This document shows, piece after piece, positions 28,622-37,913 of a stretch of 64,000 nt of DNA. Each line of letters begins with the position of its first letter. Positions within the stretch are counted from its first letter, which is position 1. The stretch spans positions 62,001 to 126,000 of the forward strand of contig CASFRS010000008.1 of NCBI GenBank assembly GCA_949297125.1, in the 5' to 3' direction. Origin of the DNA: an uncultured Bacteroidales bacterium (GTDB taxonomy: Bacteria; Bacteroidota; Bacteroidia; Bacteroidales; G3-4614). The translations under genes were made by a program, and so were the position numbers. The notes beneath the pieces are model-generated. The model made no database searches. It had not been told where the DNA came from and worked only from the letters and a program-made list of their open reading frames with translations.

Positions 28622-28717
28622 TGCATAGATGTCCGGCCGGCAGTGAAACTTCGGCATTTAAAGAGATCAAATAGCGTGTTCAATGCAGGTGCGGGCGGTT
28701 TTTAATTATCTTTCTAT

Positions 28718-28963
28718 ATGAATATCTACATCGGAAATCTTAACTTCAGGGTTAAGGAACCAGCTCTCCAGGCTGCAATGGAAGTCTATGGCGAAGTAAC
28801 GTCGGTAAGGATTATCAGGGATCGGGAAACCGGCCGCTCCAAAGGTTTCGGTTTTGTTGAAATGCCGAACGAAGAGGAGGCGATGAAGGCTATCGAATCG
28901 CTCAACGACAGCGAATTTGAAGGCCGCCGCATGATAGTCAAGGAGGCCCTTCACAGGCAGTAA
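28718..28963 (+). CDS. Single-RRM RNA-binding protein
   Basis: An 81-residue protein that is one RNA recognition motif. RNP2 is NIYIGNLNF at the N-terminus and RNP1 is RSKGFGFVEM near residues 45-54. Such proteins are abundant in Bacteroides and cyanobacteria, often cold-induced, and bind single-stranded RNA; some act as global post-transcriptional regulators. A roughly 90-nt leader and a strong terminator (29076-29114) make this a stand-alone gene. Confidence 0.95.
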   Translation: MNIYIGNLNFRVKEPALQAAMEVYGEVTSVRIIRDRETGRSKGFGFVEMPNEEEAMKAIESLNDSEFEGRRMIVKEALHRQ

Positions 28964-29075
28964 ACGCGGGGGGGCGTGAATCGGGCATGCCGGGAACGGG
29001 CGGCTTCGGTTGAAATAAAGTCGGACAAAATCCAACGGAATGATATAAACGAATATCATACAGAGCAATATGTGC

Positions 29076-29114
29076 AAAAGGGCTGTGTCGGGACAACCGG
29101 TACAGCCCTTTTTA
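29076..29114 (+). terminator. Terminator of the RRM gene
   Basis: AAAAGGGCTGT (29076-29086) pairs with ACAGCCCTTTTT (29102-29113), followed by TATTT. Confidence 0.85.
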
Positions 29115-29191
29115 TTTCCCGGGAATCCCCCGATTACAGTACAGGCTTCGTTTGCGGAACCGGTATGCCTGTACCATGCTGTACAGGCGGT

Positions 29192-29223
29192 TTTGCAAAC
29201 AGAGAGAATAATGATTAAATTTG
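29192..29223 (+). promoter_or_regulatory. Promoter of the GH92-dnaG-GH16 group
   Basis: TTTG (29192-29195), a 20-bp spacer and TAAATTTG (29216-29223): exact consensus, about 30 nt before the GH92 start codons. Confidence 0.8.
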
Positions 29224-29251
29224 CGCCAATAGAAAAGAGTCGATAAAAAAC

Positions 29252-31447
29252 ATGAGTCAGATGAAATATATCGTCAGGATATTGTTGCCTGCATGCTTTG
29301 CAATATCGGTTGCGGGTTGCGGGAAAACGGAAAAGGAAAAAGATTATGCCAGGTATGTGAACCCGTTCGTCGGAACGGACTATGTAGGCAATACATATCC
29401 CGGGGCGACCGTTCCGTTCGGAATGGTGCAGCTGAGCCCCGACAACGGTCTCCCCGGCTGGAACAGGATACCGGGGTATTACTACAAGGACAGCACCATA
29501 GCCGGATTCAGCCATACCCACCTGAGCGGTACGGGTGCGGGCGAGTTGTACGACATCTCGTTCATGCCCGTAACAAAACCGTGGAAAGAGGCTGCTGCGC
29601 CCTTGGGCATACACTCCAAATTCTCGCACGACAATGAAACCGCTTCCGCAGGGTATTACAAGGTCCACCTTGACGACTACGGCATAGATGTAGAACTTAC
29701 GGCGACCGAACGGTGCGGTATTCAGCGTTACACGTTTCCCGAAGCCGAAGCATCGGTGTTCCTTAACCTTGCCAAGGCCATGAACTGGGATGCGACGGTC
29801 GATTCCCGCATCGAGCAGATCGACTCCGTAACCGTATGCGGATACCGGTATTCGACAGGTTGGGTGGAAGACCAGCGCGTCTATTTCGTCTCCAGGTTCT
29901 CCCGTCCGTTCAAAAGCATGACAATAGATACCGTACCTGTTTACAATGACGGCAAAAGGAGCGGAACGGGGTATGTGGCCCGGTTCGACTATACGACCAG
30001 GGAGGGCGATACCCTGGTGATACGTACCGCCCTGTCCCGCACCGGAATAGAAGGGGCGGTCAAGAACCTTGCGGCGGAAGCCCCTGCCGGAGGATTCGAC
30101 CATTACCGGAAAGCCGCATACGACACATGGAACCGGGAACTCTCTAAAATAGAGATAACAACCCCCGACACATCGGTAATGCGTACATTCTATACGGCCC
30201 TGTACCATACCATGCTTGCCCCAACGATAGAGAGCGACGTTGACGGCAGCTATTTCGGGGCGGACAAGGAAATACACCGCGACACTACAATGACCACATA
30301 CGGGACATTCTCGCTGTGGGATACATACCGCGCGGCACATCCCCTGCTGACATACCTCTGTCCCGACAGGGTAAACGACATGGTGAAATCGTTCCTTAAC
30401 CATTACGACCAGTACGGCCGTCTGCCGGTATGGAACTTTTACGGTAACGAGAGCGACATGATGATCGGGTATCATTCCGTCCCTGTCATAGTGGATGCCT
30501 ATCTCAAAGGGATAGGCGACTTCGATGCCGACAAGGCGCTTGAAGCGTGCGTAGCCACGGCCAACATCGACGATTACCGCGGGATAGGCCTCTACAAGAA
30601 ATACGGGTACATACCGTATAACCTCGAAAAGGAATCTCTCTCCAAAACAATAGAGTATTCGTACGACGACTGGTGCATTGCCCAGTTGGCCAAGTGCCTG
30701 CAAAAATACGATACAGCATCGGTCTTCGCCGCCCGTTCGTACAATTACCGCAACCTTTTCAATCCTGCAAACGGATTCCTTCAGCCGCGCGATGACAAGG
30801 GGCGTTTCCAGCCCGGTTTCGAGCCCCGTGCCTACACGGAACATATAACCGAAAGCAACGCATGGCAATATCTGTTTGCCGCACAGCACGACATATTGTG
30901 GTTTTTGGAAAAAATAGGCAGGGACGGAGTCCTGGCAAAGCTCGACACCCTTTTCGCCTCTGAGGTCGGGCCCGAAGAGGAACTGCCGATATTCTCCACC
31001 GGAATGATAGGCCAGTATGCGCACGGAAATGAACCGAGCCACCATGTGGCCTATATATACAACTATTTCGGCGAAAGCTGGAAAACGCAGGATTATGTAA
31101 CGCGGATAATGTACGGTATGTATAACGATACGCCGTCGGGGTTGTGCGGGAATGAAGATTGCGGGCAGATGTCGGCGTGGTACGTGTTCAGCGCATTGGG
31201 ATTCTACCCCATGAACCCGGCCCTGCAGCATTACGAAATGGGTGCGCCCATTGTCAAGCGTGCCGAAATCCATCTGGCAAACGGCAAGACGTTCGTTGTA
31301 AATGCGCCCGAAGCCTCGCGCGAGAACCGCTTCGTGCAAGGTGTCATATATAACGGCAAGCCGTACAGGAAAATGCACATAACGCACGGGCAGATAATGA
31401 GCGGCGGTTCTGTAAAATTCGAGATGGGGCCCGAGCCTGTCAGGTAG
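29252..31447 (+). CDS. GH92 family alpha-1,2-mannosidase-like glycosidase (lipoprotein)
   Basis: A 731-residue enzyme of family GH92, Ca2+-dependent exo-alpha-mannosidases that trim mannose from N-glycans. Family signatures are NPFVGTDYVGNTYPGATVPFGMVQLSPDNG-type opening, MIGYHSVPVIVDAYLKG and the catalytic region GLCGNEDCGQMSAWYVFSALGFYP. An N-terminal signal ends in a lipobox (SVAGC), so it is probably a surface or periplasmic lipoprotein. A second ATG at 29261 (MKYIVRILLP) gives a neater signal and may be the true start. dnaG begins 6 bp after the stop. Linkage specificity cannot be read from sequence. Confidence 0.93.
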   Translation: MSQMKYIVRILLPACFAISVAGCGKTEKEKDYARYVNPFVGTDYVGNTYPGATVPFGMVQLSPDNGLPGWNRIPGYYYKDSTIAGFSHTHLSGTGAGELYDISFMPVTKPWKEAAAPLGIHSKFSHDNETASAGYYKVHLDDYGIDVELTATERCGIQRYTFPEAEASVFLNLAKAMNWDATVDSRIEQIDSVTVCGYRYSTGWVEDQRVYFVSRFSRPFKSMTIDTVPVYNDGKRSGTGYVARFDYTTREGDTLVIRTALSRTGIEGAVKNLAAEAPAGGFDHYRKAAYDTWNRELSKIEITTPDTSVMRTFYTALYHTMLAPTIESDVDGSYFGADKEIHRDTTMTTYGTFSLWDTYRAAHPLLTYLCPDRVNDMVKSFLNHYDQYGRLPVWNFYGNESDMMIGYHSVPVIVDAYLKGIGDFDADKALEACVATANIDDYRGIGLYKKYGYIPYNLEKESLSKTIEYSYDDWCIAQLAKCLQKYDTASVFAARSYNYRNLFNPANGFLQPRDDKGRFQPGFEPRAYTEHITESNAWQYLFAAQHDILWFLEKIGRDGVLAKLDTLFASEVGPEEELPIFSTGMIGQYAHGNEPSHHVAYIYNYFGESWKTQDYVTRIMYGMYNDTPSGLCGNEDCGQMSAWYVFSALGFYPMNPALQHYEMGAPIVKRAEIHLANGKTFVVNAPEASRENRFVQGVIYNGKPYRKMHITHGQIMSGGSVKFEMGPEPVR

Positions 31448-31453
31448 AACGAG

Positions 31454-33514
31454 ATGATAGACCAGCAGACCATAGACCGCATAATGGACGCCGCCGACAT
31501 AGTAGAAGTGGTGTCCGATTTCGTTTCGCTGCGCAAACGGGGCGTGAACTATATCGGCCTGTGTCCGTTCCACGACGAAAAGACTCCGTCGTTCAGCGTC
31601 TCCCCGTCGAAAGGGATATGCAAATGTTTCAGTTGCGGAAAAGGGGGGACAGCCGTCCACTTCATAATGGAGCACGAGCAGATGACTTACTACGAGGCGC
31701 TCCGCTATCTGGCCCGGAAATACAATATTGAAATCCGCGAACGGGAACTCTCCGAGAAGGAGAAGGCTGCCAAAAGCCTGCGCGAAGAGATGCTGCTCAT
31801 AAACGAGTATGCCCAGGATTTTTTCGTCGATTCGCTGTGGAATACCGATGAAGGGCGTAACGTGGGGCTTGCATATTTCTACGAGAGAGGCTTCCGCGAC
31901 GACATAATAAGGAAATTCGGGCTCGGCTACTCGCCCGAGGCGCGCGACGCCCTGTCGCAGAAAGCCATAAAGAGCGGATACAAAAAAGAACTTCTGGTAA
32001 ATACGGGACTCTCCATAGAGAGGGAGGGCGCCTCTTCCATAGCCGACCGTTTCCGCGGGAGGGTGATGTTTCCCGTATACTCGCTGTCGGGAAAAGTGGT
32101 GGCATTCGGCGGGAGGGTGTTGAGAACCAGCGACAAGGTGGCCAAGTACGTGAATTCGCCCGAGTCGGAGATATACCACAAGAGCAACACCCTGTACGGC
32201 ATCTATCAGGCCAAGTCATCCATAGTGAAAAACGACAACTGCTTCCTTGTAGAAGGGTATACCGATGTACTCTCCATGCATCAGGCAGGGATACCCAATG
32301 TCGTGGCATCGTCAGGAACGTCCCTTACATTGGGGCAGATACGGCAGATACATCGCTTTACGCAGAACGTAACGCTTCTGTATGACGGCGATGCCGCCGG
32401 AATAAAGGCATCGCTTCGCGGGATAGACCTGTTGCTCGAAGAGGGTATAAACGTAAAGGTCGTACTGCTCCCCGACGGCGATGACCCCGATTCGTTTTCC
32501 AAAAAGCAGAGCGCCGAATCGTTCGCCCGATACATAGGGGAGCATGAAACCGACTTTATAACGTTCAAGACCCGTCTCCTTTTGGGCGAAGCGGGCGCCG
32601 ACCCGATGCGGCGGGCTGCGCTGATAGGCGACATAGTCCGTTCAATATCGGTAATTCCCGACGATATAGCCCGTTCGGTTTATATAAAAGAGTGCAGCCG
32701 CATGATGGAAATGCGCGAGGACGTTTTGATGCAGACCGTAACGAAAGAACGCATTAAACGGGCCGAATCGGGACCCCGGCAAGATTACGTCCAGCGTGAA
32801 GCCGCGCCGCATACCGCAGCCGACGAGCACCCTTCTGGCGAGGTAATGGCGGTTCCGGACGGTGAAAGTGAGAATACCCCTGCCCCGTTCGAGGCATATG
32901 AATATCCGCTGGTGCGCCTTGTCGTAAAATACGGCCTTACCCCTGTTTGTTACGACGGTGAGGAATTGACCGATGTGGTTACCTTTGTTGTAAGGGAGTT
33001 GGAAAGCGATGAGATAAAATTTCAGAATCCGCTGTATGACAGGATTGTAAAGGAGGCCATGGAGGTGAGCGGACAATACCGCCCCGCGGATAAGGAAAAG
33101 CTGTTCCTGTTTGAAGAAGTAGATGCTTCGTCCGAACGGGAAAAAATAGCCACATGGAAAGAGTACGTCGGAAAACTGAACCGCAATTTTACCCGGCACT
33201 TCCTGAATCATGCGGAAGAGGCTATAAGTACGGCGGCGGTAGACATGATAAGCGAAAAATACCGCCTTAGCAGAAAGAATACGGTTAAGAGCGAAGAAGA
33301 ACGTCTCTTTTCTCTGGTAAAGCGCAGTATTACCGAACTGAAAGACGCAATTATAACCGCTAAGATAAAAGAACTCGGCGACCGGCTGAAAACGGCCTAT
33401 AAAAAGCACGACCAGGAACAGATAAGGGCGGTGCTTGAGGAGTTGAACCAGTACAAGGCAATAAAAACGCTGTTGTCGAAAGCATTGGGCGAAAGGATAA
33501 TAAACCCCATGTAG
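31454..33514 (+). CDS. dnaG: DNA primase
   Basis: A 686-residue DnaG. The N-terminal CHC2 zinc finger is Cys37, His40, Cys58, Cys61 (CPFHDEKTPS, then CKCFSCGKGG); the Toprim core has VEGYTDVLSMHQAG and LLYDGDAAGIKAS with the DPDSF Asp pair. The C-terminal 230 residues would contact the replicative helicase and are less conserved, with a Gln/Pro/Glu-rich linker near 430-480. It synthesises RNA primers at the fork. It lies 6 bp after a glycosidase gene rather than in the usual rpsU-dnaG-rpoD order, so it is presumably co-transcribed with GH92. Confidence 0.97.
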   Translation: MIDQQTIDRIMDAADIVEVVSDFVSLRKRGVNYIGLCPFHDEKTPSFSVSPSKGICKCFSCGKGGTAVHFIMEHEQMTYYEALRYLARKYNIEIRERELSEKEKAAKSLREEMLLINEYAQDFFVDSLWNTDEGRNVGLAYFYERGFRDDIIRKFGLGYSPEARDALSQKAIKSGYKKELLVNTGLSIEREGASSIADRFRGRVMFPVYSLSGKVVAFGGRVLRTSDKVAKYVNSPESEIYHKSNTLYGIYQAKSSIVKNDNCFLVEGYTDVLSMHQAGIPNVVASSGTSLTLGQIRQIHRFTQNVTLLYDGDAAGIKASLRGIDLLLEEGINVKVVLLPDGDDPDSFSKKQSAESFARYIGEHETDFITFKTRLLLGEAGADPMRRAALIGDIVRSISVIPDDIARSVYIKECSRMMEMREDVLMQTVTKERIKRAESGPRQDYVQREAAPHTAADEHPSGEVMAVPDGESENTPAPFEAYEYPLVRLVVKYGLTPVCYDGEELTDVVTFVVRELESDEIKFQNPLYDRIVKEAMEVSGQYRPADKEKLFLFEEVDASSEREKIATWKEYVGKLNRNFTRHFLNHAEEAISTAAVDMISEKYRLSRKNTVKSEEERLFSLVKRSITELKDAIITAKIKELGDRLKTAYKKHDQEQIRAVLEELNQYKAIKTLLSKALGERIINPM

Positions 33515-33563
33515 CGGTCGTGCCATACAGGAAAAAGCTATAAACCATAAAAACAGGAACAAG

Positions 33564-34373
33564 ATGAAGAGGGGAATTATTATGGCCGTAATGATAACGG
33601 CGTTTTTTGCGGTAACTGCAGTATCGGCAGGCGGGCCGCAGTACACTCTGGTATGGGAAGACGACTTCAACGGGACGGAGCTTGATACGGCTTACTGGTC
33701 CAAGATACCGCGCGGAACATCCGACTGGGACAGGCACATGTCGGCACTGGACACCCTGTACGAGGTGCGCGGGAGCAATCTTATACTGCGCGGGATATAC
33801 AATACCGCCTATCCGTCCGATACCTCGCGTTACCTCACCGGAGGCGTATATACCAAAAACAAGAAGACTATAACCTACGGCAAGGTTGAGATAAGGGCAA
33901 AACTGCAAGGTGCGCGCGGCGCATGGCCTGCGTTCTGGATGGTGGCAAACGATGTACCCTGGCCGCGCGGGGGCGAGATAGACATAATGGAGCGGCTTAA
34001 CAACGATACGATTGTGTACCAGACCATACATTCGCATTACACCCATGTATTGGGTATAAAGGACAATCCGCAGCACGGCGGTGTAAATACGATAGATACG
34101 GACGGCTATAACACCTATGCCGTGGAGATTTTACCCGACAGCCTTGTCTTGTCGGTAAACGGCAGCCATACCCTTACATATCCGCGCATAGAAACTGACA
34201 AGGAGGGGCAGTTCCCGTTCGGCGTGCCATACTTCCTGATGCTGGACATGCAGATAGAGGGGAGTTGGGTAGGGAAGGCCGACCCGGCCGATTATCCCGT
34301 AGAGCAGCATATCGACTGGGTCCGCTTCTACCTGCCTGCAGACACGGGGAAGGAGGCGTCCGCAAGCAAATAA
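33564..34373 (+). CDS. GH16 family glycoside hydrolase
   Basis: A 269-residue secreted enzyme with a signal peptide (to about residue 22) and a single GH16 domain. The active-site signature is GGEIDIMERL, with catalytic Glu138 (nucleophile), Asp140 and Glu143; WPAFWMVAND upstream and LMLDMQIEGSW downstream also fit. GH16 enzymes cleave beta-1,3/1,4-glucans or galactans (laminarin, lichenin, agarose, kappa-carrageenan). Substrate is not predictable without a tree. It follows dnaG by 49 bp and has no carbohydrate-binding or T9SS domain. Confidence 0.93.
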   Translation: MKRGIIMAVMITAFFAVTAVSAGGPQYTLVWEDDFNGTELDTAYWSKIPRGTSDWDRHMSALDTLYEVRGSNLILRGIYNTAYPSDTSRYLTGGVYTKNKKTITYGKVEIRAKLQGARGAWPAFWMVANDVPWPRGGEIDIMERLNNDTIVYQTIHSHYTHVLGIKDNPQHGGVNTIDTDGYNTYAVEILPDSLVLSVNGSHTLTYPRIETDKEGQFPFGVPYFLMLDMQIEGSWVGKADPADYPVEQHIDWVRFYLPADTGKEASASK

Positions 34374-34374
34374 A

Positions 34375-34406
34375 TTTGCCAAAGCCGGAAGCATATGTTA
34401 CATTTG
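34375..34406 (+). promoter_or_regulatory. Promoter of the carboxynorspermidine synthase gene
   Basis: TTTG (34375-34378), a 20-bp spacer and TACATTTG (34399-34406). Exact consensus; the -33 element begins 2 bp after the GH16 stop codon. Confidence 0.8.
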
Positions 34407-34459
34407 CACGGAGCTAACAGCATAACAGAACAAGAACGAAAAGAAAAAACACAAGAACC

Positions 34460-35656
34460 ATGTCGAAAGTACTGATAATCGGAGCCGGAGGAGTAGGTAC
34501 GGTAGTTGCGCACAAAGTTGCGCAGCATCCCGAAGTGTTTGAAAACATCGTAATAGCCAGCCGTACGAAAGAGAAGTGCGATGCATTGACAAAAGCCATA
34601 GGGAAGCCCGGAATAATCACCGACAAGGTCGATGCCGACAATGTGCCCGACCTCGTGTCGCTGTTCCGGAAACACCGTCCGGATATAGTTATAAACGTAG
34701 CGTTGCCGTACCAGGACCTTCCGATAATGGATGCCTGCCTGGAGTGCGGCGTAAACTACCTTGATACCGCCAATTACGAGCCCAAGGACGAAGCGAAGTT
34801 CGAGTACAGTTGGCAATGGGCCTATCACGACCGCTTCAAGGAAGCAGGGCTTACGGCCATACTCGGTTGCGGTTTCGACCCCGGGGTGTCCGGCGTATAT
34901 ACGGCATACGCGGCCAAGCACCACTTCAAGGAGATGCATACCCTCGACATAGTCGACTGCAATGCCGGCAACCACGGCAAGGCGTTTGCCACGAACTTCA
35001 ATCCCGAAATAAACATCCGCGAAGTAACGCAGAAGGGGAAATATTACGAAGACGGCAAGTGGATATATACCGAGCCTCACGAAATACACAAGCCGTTGAC
35101 CTATCCCAATATAGGAGAGCGTGAATCATACCTGCTTTACCACGAGGAGCTGGAGTCGCTCGTAAAGAACTTCCCAACGTTGCGGCGTGCGCGCTTCTGG
35201 ATGACGTTCGGGCAGGAGTACCTTACGCATCTGCGCGTAATACAGAACATAGGTATGGCGCGTATCGATCCCATTATGTACAACGGTGTGGAGATAGTCC
35301 CCATACAGTTCCTCAAGGCCGTATTGCCCAACCCCAAGGACCTCGGCGAGAACTACGAAGGAGAAACATCCATAGGATGCCGCATAAGCGGGACGGGCAA
35401 AGACGGCAAGCCGCTGACATATTATATATACAACAACTGCAACCACCACGAGGCATACCTCGAAACCGGGGCGCAGGCCGTCAGCTATACCACAGGCGTA
35501 CCCGCCGCAATAGGGGCAATGATGTTCCTGACCGGCAAGTGGAAACGCCCCGGAGTATACAACGTTGAAGAGTTCGATCCCGATCCGTTCATGGAGAAGC
35601 TCAACCAGATGGGGCTGCCGTGGCACGAAGAGTTCAACATCGACCTTGAGTTGTAG
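34460..35656 (+). CDS. Carboxynorspermidine synthase (saccharopine dehydrogenase family)
   Basis: A 398-residue NAD(P)-dependent enzyme of the saccharopine dehydrogenase superfamily. The Rossmann motif is VLIIGAGGVGTVVAHKVA (residues 4-21), and the family segments CGFDPGVSGVYTAYAAKHHF and CNAGNHGKAFATNFNPEIN identify the carboxy(nor)spermidine dehydrogenase branch. It condenses aspartate semialdehyde with a diamine and reduces the imine, in the alternative spermidine pathway of gut Bacteroidetes. The decarboxylase partner (nspC) is not in this window. It has its own consensus promoter. Confidence 0.92.
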   Translation: MSKVLIIGAGGVGTVVAHKVAQHPEVFENIVIASRTKEKCDALTKAIGKPGIITDKVDADNVPDLVSLFRKHRPDIVINVALPYQDLPIMDACLECGVNYLDTANYEPKDEAKFEYSWQWAYHDRFKEAGLTAILGCGFDPGVSGVYTAYAAKHHFKEMHTLDIVDCNAGNHGKAFATNFNPEINIREVTQKGKYYEDGKWIYTEPHEIHKPLTYPNIGERESYLLYHEELESLVKNFPTLRRARFWMTFGQEYLTHLRVIQNIGMARIDPIMYNGVEIVPIQFLKAVLPNPKDLGENYEGETSIGCRISGTGKDGKPLTYYIYNNCNHHEAYLETGAQAVSYTTGVPAAIGAMMFLTGKWKRPGVYNVEEFDPDPFMEKLNQMGLPWHEEFNIDLEL

Positions 35657-35703
35657 AACCGTAGCGGCAGGTCGGGAATAAAAGGGTTTTGCATAACGGA
35701 TAT

Positions 35704-35734
35704 TTTGCAGAAACAATAAAAAGATGTACTTTTG
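35704..35734 (+). promoter_or_regulatory. Promoter of tRNA-Arg
   Basis: TTTG (35704-35707), a 19-bp spacer and TACTTTTG (35727-35734), consensus TAnnTTTG, 27 bp before the tRNA. Confidence 0.75.
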
Positions 35735-35761
35735 CATCCGTTGAAAAAACAGACAAGGTGA

Positions 35762-35838
35762 GGTCGGGTAGCTCAGCTGGATAGAGCAACAGCCTTCTAA
35801 GCTGTGGGTCAAGGGTTCGAATCCCTTCCCGATCACCA
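35762..35838 (+). tRNA. tRNA-Arg (anticodon TCT)
   Basis: Full cloverleaf: acceptor stem GGTCGGG/CCCGATC (one G-T pair), D-arm, anticodon stem ACAGC/GCTGT around loop CTTCTAA (anticodon TCT), T-arm AAGGG TTCGAAT CCCTT, and encoded CCA (35836-35838). It reads AGA/AGG codons. A strong terminator follows 8 bp later. Confidence 0.98.
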
Positions 35839-35845
35839 CCATAGG

Positions 35846-35882
35846 CGTCCGTAACCATTAAAGCGGTTACGGACGTTTTTTT
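35846..35882 (+). terminator. Terminator of tRNA-Arg
   Basis: CGTCCGTAACC (35846-35856) pairs perfectly with GGTTACGGACG (35865-35875), followed by seven Ts. Confidence 0.92.
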
Positions 35883-36086
35883 GTATACAGCGTTGTGTCC
35901 GTCCGTCTTCCGGGACTCCATTAATAGCGCGTGCACCGAAGGCCTTTTCTTCCTTTTCCTTATCTGCTCCCGCAGGCAAAACGCCGGAAACGCACGATAC
36001 CCGGGTAGGAGTCCGCCCCTTTGCGCCGGCGCATGTTCGGGCTAAGCCCGGCTTCCCATTGAAAGGCCGCCGCGCATAAGCCCGAC

Positions 36087-36126
36087 AAAAAAGGCTGCGC
36101 CGGAAAAGTACGGCGCAGCCTTTTTA
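36087..36126 (-). terminator. Terminator of the etfB-etfA-acd operon
   Basis: AAAAAGGCTGCGCCG and its complement flank an 8-nt loop; on the minus strand it ends in a T-tract 25 bp downstream of the acyl-CoA dehydrogenase stop. Confidence 0.88.
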
Positions 36127-36150
36127 TGCGATAAAGAGAAACAAAATCTC

Positions 36151-37857
36151 CTATTTCTTCATGTAGCTTGCCAGATTAGCAGGCGAGAACGATGCTATAA
36201 ACGAAGCGTTCTTCTCCACCTCGGCCTCTCCGTAGCGGATATATACTTCGGCAGAGGTGCTGAACGAGTCGTTGCGCGTAGCGTCGGCCAACAGCAGGTA
36301 TCCCATTATTATGTGGCCGGCAATCTCAACGAGGCGTCTTGCATGGAAATCTATGTATTCCGCATTCTTGTCGGCCGTAACGGCAGCGACGCTGCTTTCG
36401 TATTTGGCCGTCATAGCCTGCAGTTTCTCTTTAAGCGGTGCGAATTTCTCTGCAACCTCCATTGCTTCGTACTCCCTTATAAGGTTGATGTACGTCCCGC
36501 TGCCCACGTGGCGTATGGCAGCCACTACCTGCAACTGCGTAGTTCCTTCGTATATGGAGGTGATGCGTGCATCGCGGTAAATCCTTTCGCACGGGTAATC
36601 CTTCATAAAGCCAGAACCTCCGTGCACCTGGACGCAGTCGTAAGCGTTCTGGTTGCAGAACTCGCTGCCCATACCCTTAACCATAGGGGTAAGGGCGTCG
36701 GCCTTGCGCTGGGCCTGTTTCATTTCGGTGCGTTCCTCCTTTTCCAGCGGGCGTTCTTTCGATATAGCCTCCAGCGTCTTGTATAAATCAACAAAACGGG
36801 TGGTTTCGTAAAGCAGCGAACGCGAAGCGTCCAGTTTCGCTTTCATTACCGATATTATTTCGGAAACGGCCGGGAAGTTTATAATTGCCTTCCCGAACTG
36901 GTGTCTTTCCCTTGCATATTGAAGGGCCTCGCGGTAAGCGGCTTCCGATATGCCCACGGCCTGTGCGGCTATGCCGAGACGGGCGCCGTTCATCAGAGCC
37001 ATCACATATTTAATAAGTCCCAGGCGGCGTTCCCCGCACAGTTCGGCCTTGGCGTTGGAGAAGACAAGTTCGCAGGTAGGCGAACCCTTGATACCCATCT
37101 TGTTCTCTATACGGCGGACCTTTACGCCGCCGTCGTTGCGGTCGTATATGAACATTGAAAGTCCGCGGCCGTCTTTCGACCCCTCTTCCGAGCGGGCCAG
37201 AACCAGGGCGATATGACCGTCGCCGTTGGTAATGAACCTCTTGACGCCGTTCAGCCTCCATGTACCGTCCTTTTCGTTGTAAGTGGCTTTAAGCATTACG
37301 GCCTGCAGGTCCGAGCCGGCATCCGGTTCGGTCAGGTCCATAGCCATTGTCTCGCCGTTGCATACGCGCGGCAGATAACGCTGCTTCTGTTCGTCCGAAG
37401 CAAACTCGCATATCGTTTCGGCGCAGTCCTGCAACCCCCATATATTTACAAAACCCGCATCGGCACGGCTTACCATGTCGGCAGCCATAATATAAGGTAC
37501 AAGCGAGAAGTTGAGCCCACCGTAGCAGCGCGGCAGGGAAATACCCATAAGCCCGGCCTTTACAAGGGCGTCGAGGTTCTTTTCAGTCCCTTCGGCGTAT
37601 TTCACGTGTCCGTCAACAACGTGCGGGCCTTCGCAGTCCACGCTTTCAGCATTGGGGGCGACAATGTCGCCGCTCAATTCGCCGGCAATCTCCAGAACCC
37701 TTTCGTAGCTGTCGAGAGCATCCTCGTAGTTCATCGGGGCATAGTCGAACTTCCCGGCTTCCGCGAAGTTCCTCTCGCGCAACTCTATAAGTCTCTGCAT
37801 CATCGGGTGTGTCAGATGATGTTTCAAATCGGGGTTATCCAAATAAAAATTAGCCAT
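36151..37857 (-). CDS. Acyl-CoA dehydrogenase family protein
   Basis: A 568-residue flavoprotein, longer than the classical 380-residue enzymes because of a C-terminal helical extension of about 120 residues. The FAD-binding segment MDLTEPDAGSDLQAV, the RFITNGDGHIALVLAR strand, VHGGSGFMKDYPCERIYRDARI and the catalytic-Glu motif IYEGTTQLQV are intact. It oxidises an acyl-CoA and passes electrons to EtfAB, whose genes lie directly upstream. The gene order etfB-etfA-acd resembles electron-bifurcating Bcd/Etf sets, but chain length specificity and bifurcation are not proven. Confidence 0.93.
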   Translation of the reverse strand: MANFYLDNPDLKHHLTHPMMQRLIELRERNFAEAGKFDYAPMNYEDALDSYERVLEIAGELSGDIVAPNAESVDCEGPHVVDGHVKYAEGTEKNLDALVKAGLMGISLPRCYGGLNFSLVPYIMAADMVSRADAGFVNIWGLQDCAETICEFASDEQKQRYLPRVCNGETMAMDLTEPDAGSDLQAVMLKATYNEKDGTWRLNGVKRFITNGDGHIALVLARSEEGSKDGRGLSMFIYDRNDGGVKVRRIENKMGIKGSPTCELVFSNAKAELCGERRLGLIKYVMALMNGARLGIAAQAVGISEAAYREALQYARERHQFGKAIINFPAVSEIISVMKAKLDASRSLLYETTRFVDLYKTLEAISKERPLEKEERTEMKQAQRKADALTPMVKGMGSEFCNQNAYDCVQVHGGSGFMKDYPCERIYRDARITSIYEGTTQLQVVAAIRHVGSGTYINLIREYEAMEVAEKFAPLKEKLQAMTAKYESSVAAVTADKNAEYIDFHARRLVEIAGHIIMGYLLLADATRNDSFSTSAEVYIRYGEAEVEKNASFIASFSPANLASYMKK

Positions 37858-37913
37858 ATCTTAAGATACTGTTTTAAATTTACAATCACATTAATAAAAA
37901 TCCGGGCAAAGAG

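Larger units (their letters stand above)
35839..36150. other. Intergenic region after tRNA-Arg
   Basis: Holds two terminators facing each other (35846-35882 and 36087-36126) and about 200 bp between them with no promoter, ORF or clear repeat. Confidence 0.45.

Noticed and set aside
28706..32179. A 1157-codon open frame on the minus strand
   Set aside because: It is antisense to the RRM, GH92 and dnaG genes, which have clear family motifs. Long antisense frames arise here because of codon bias.
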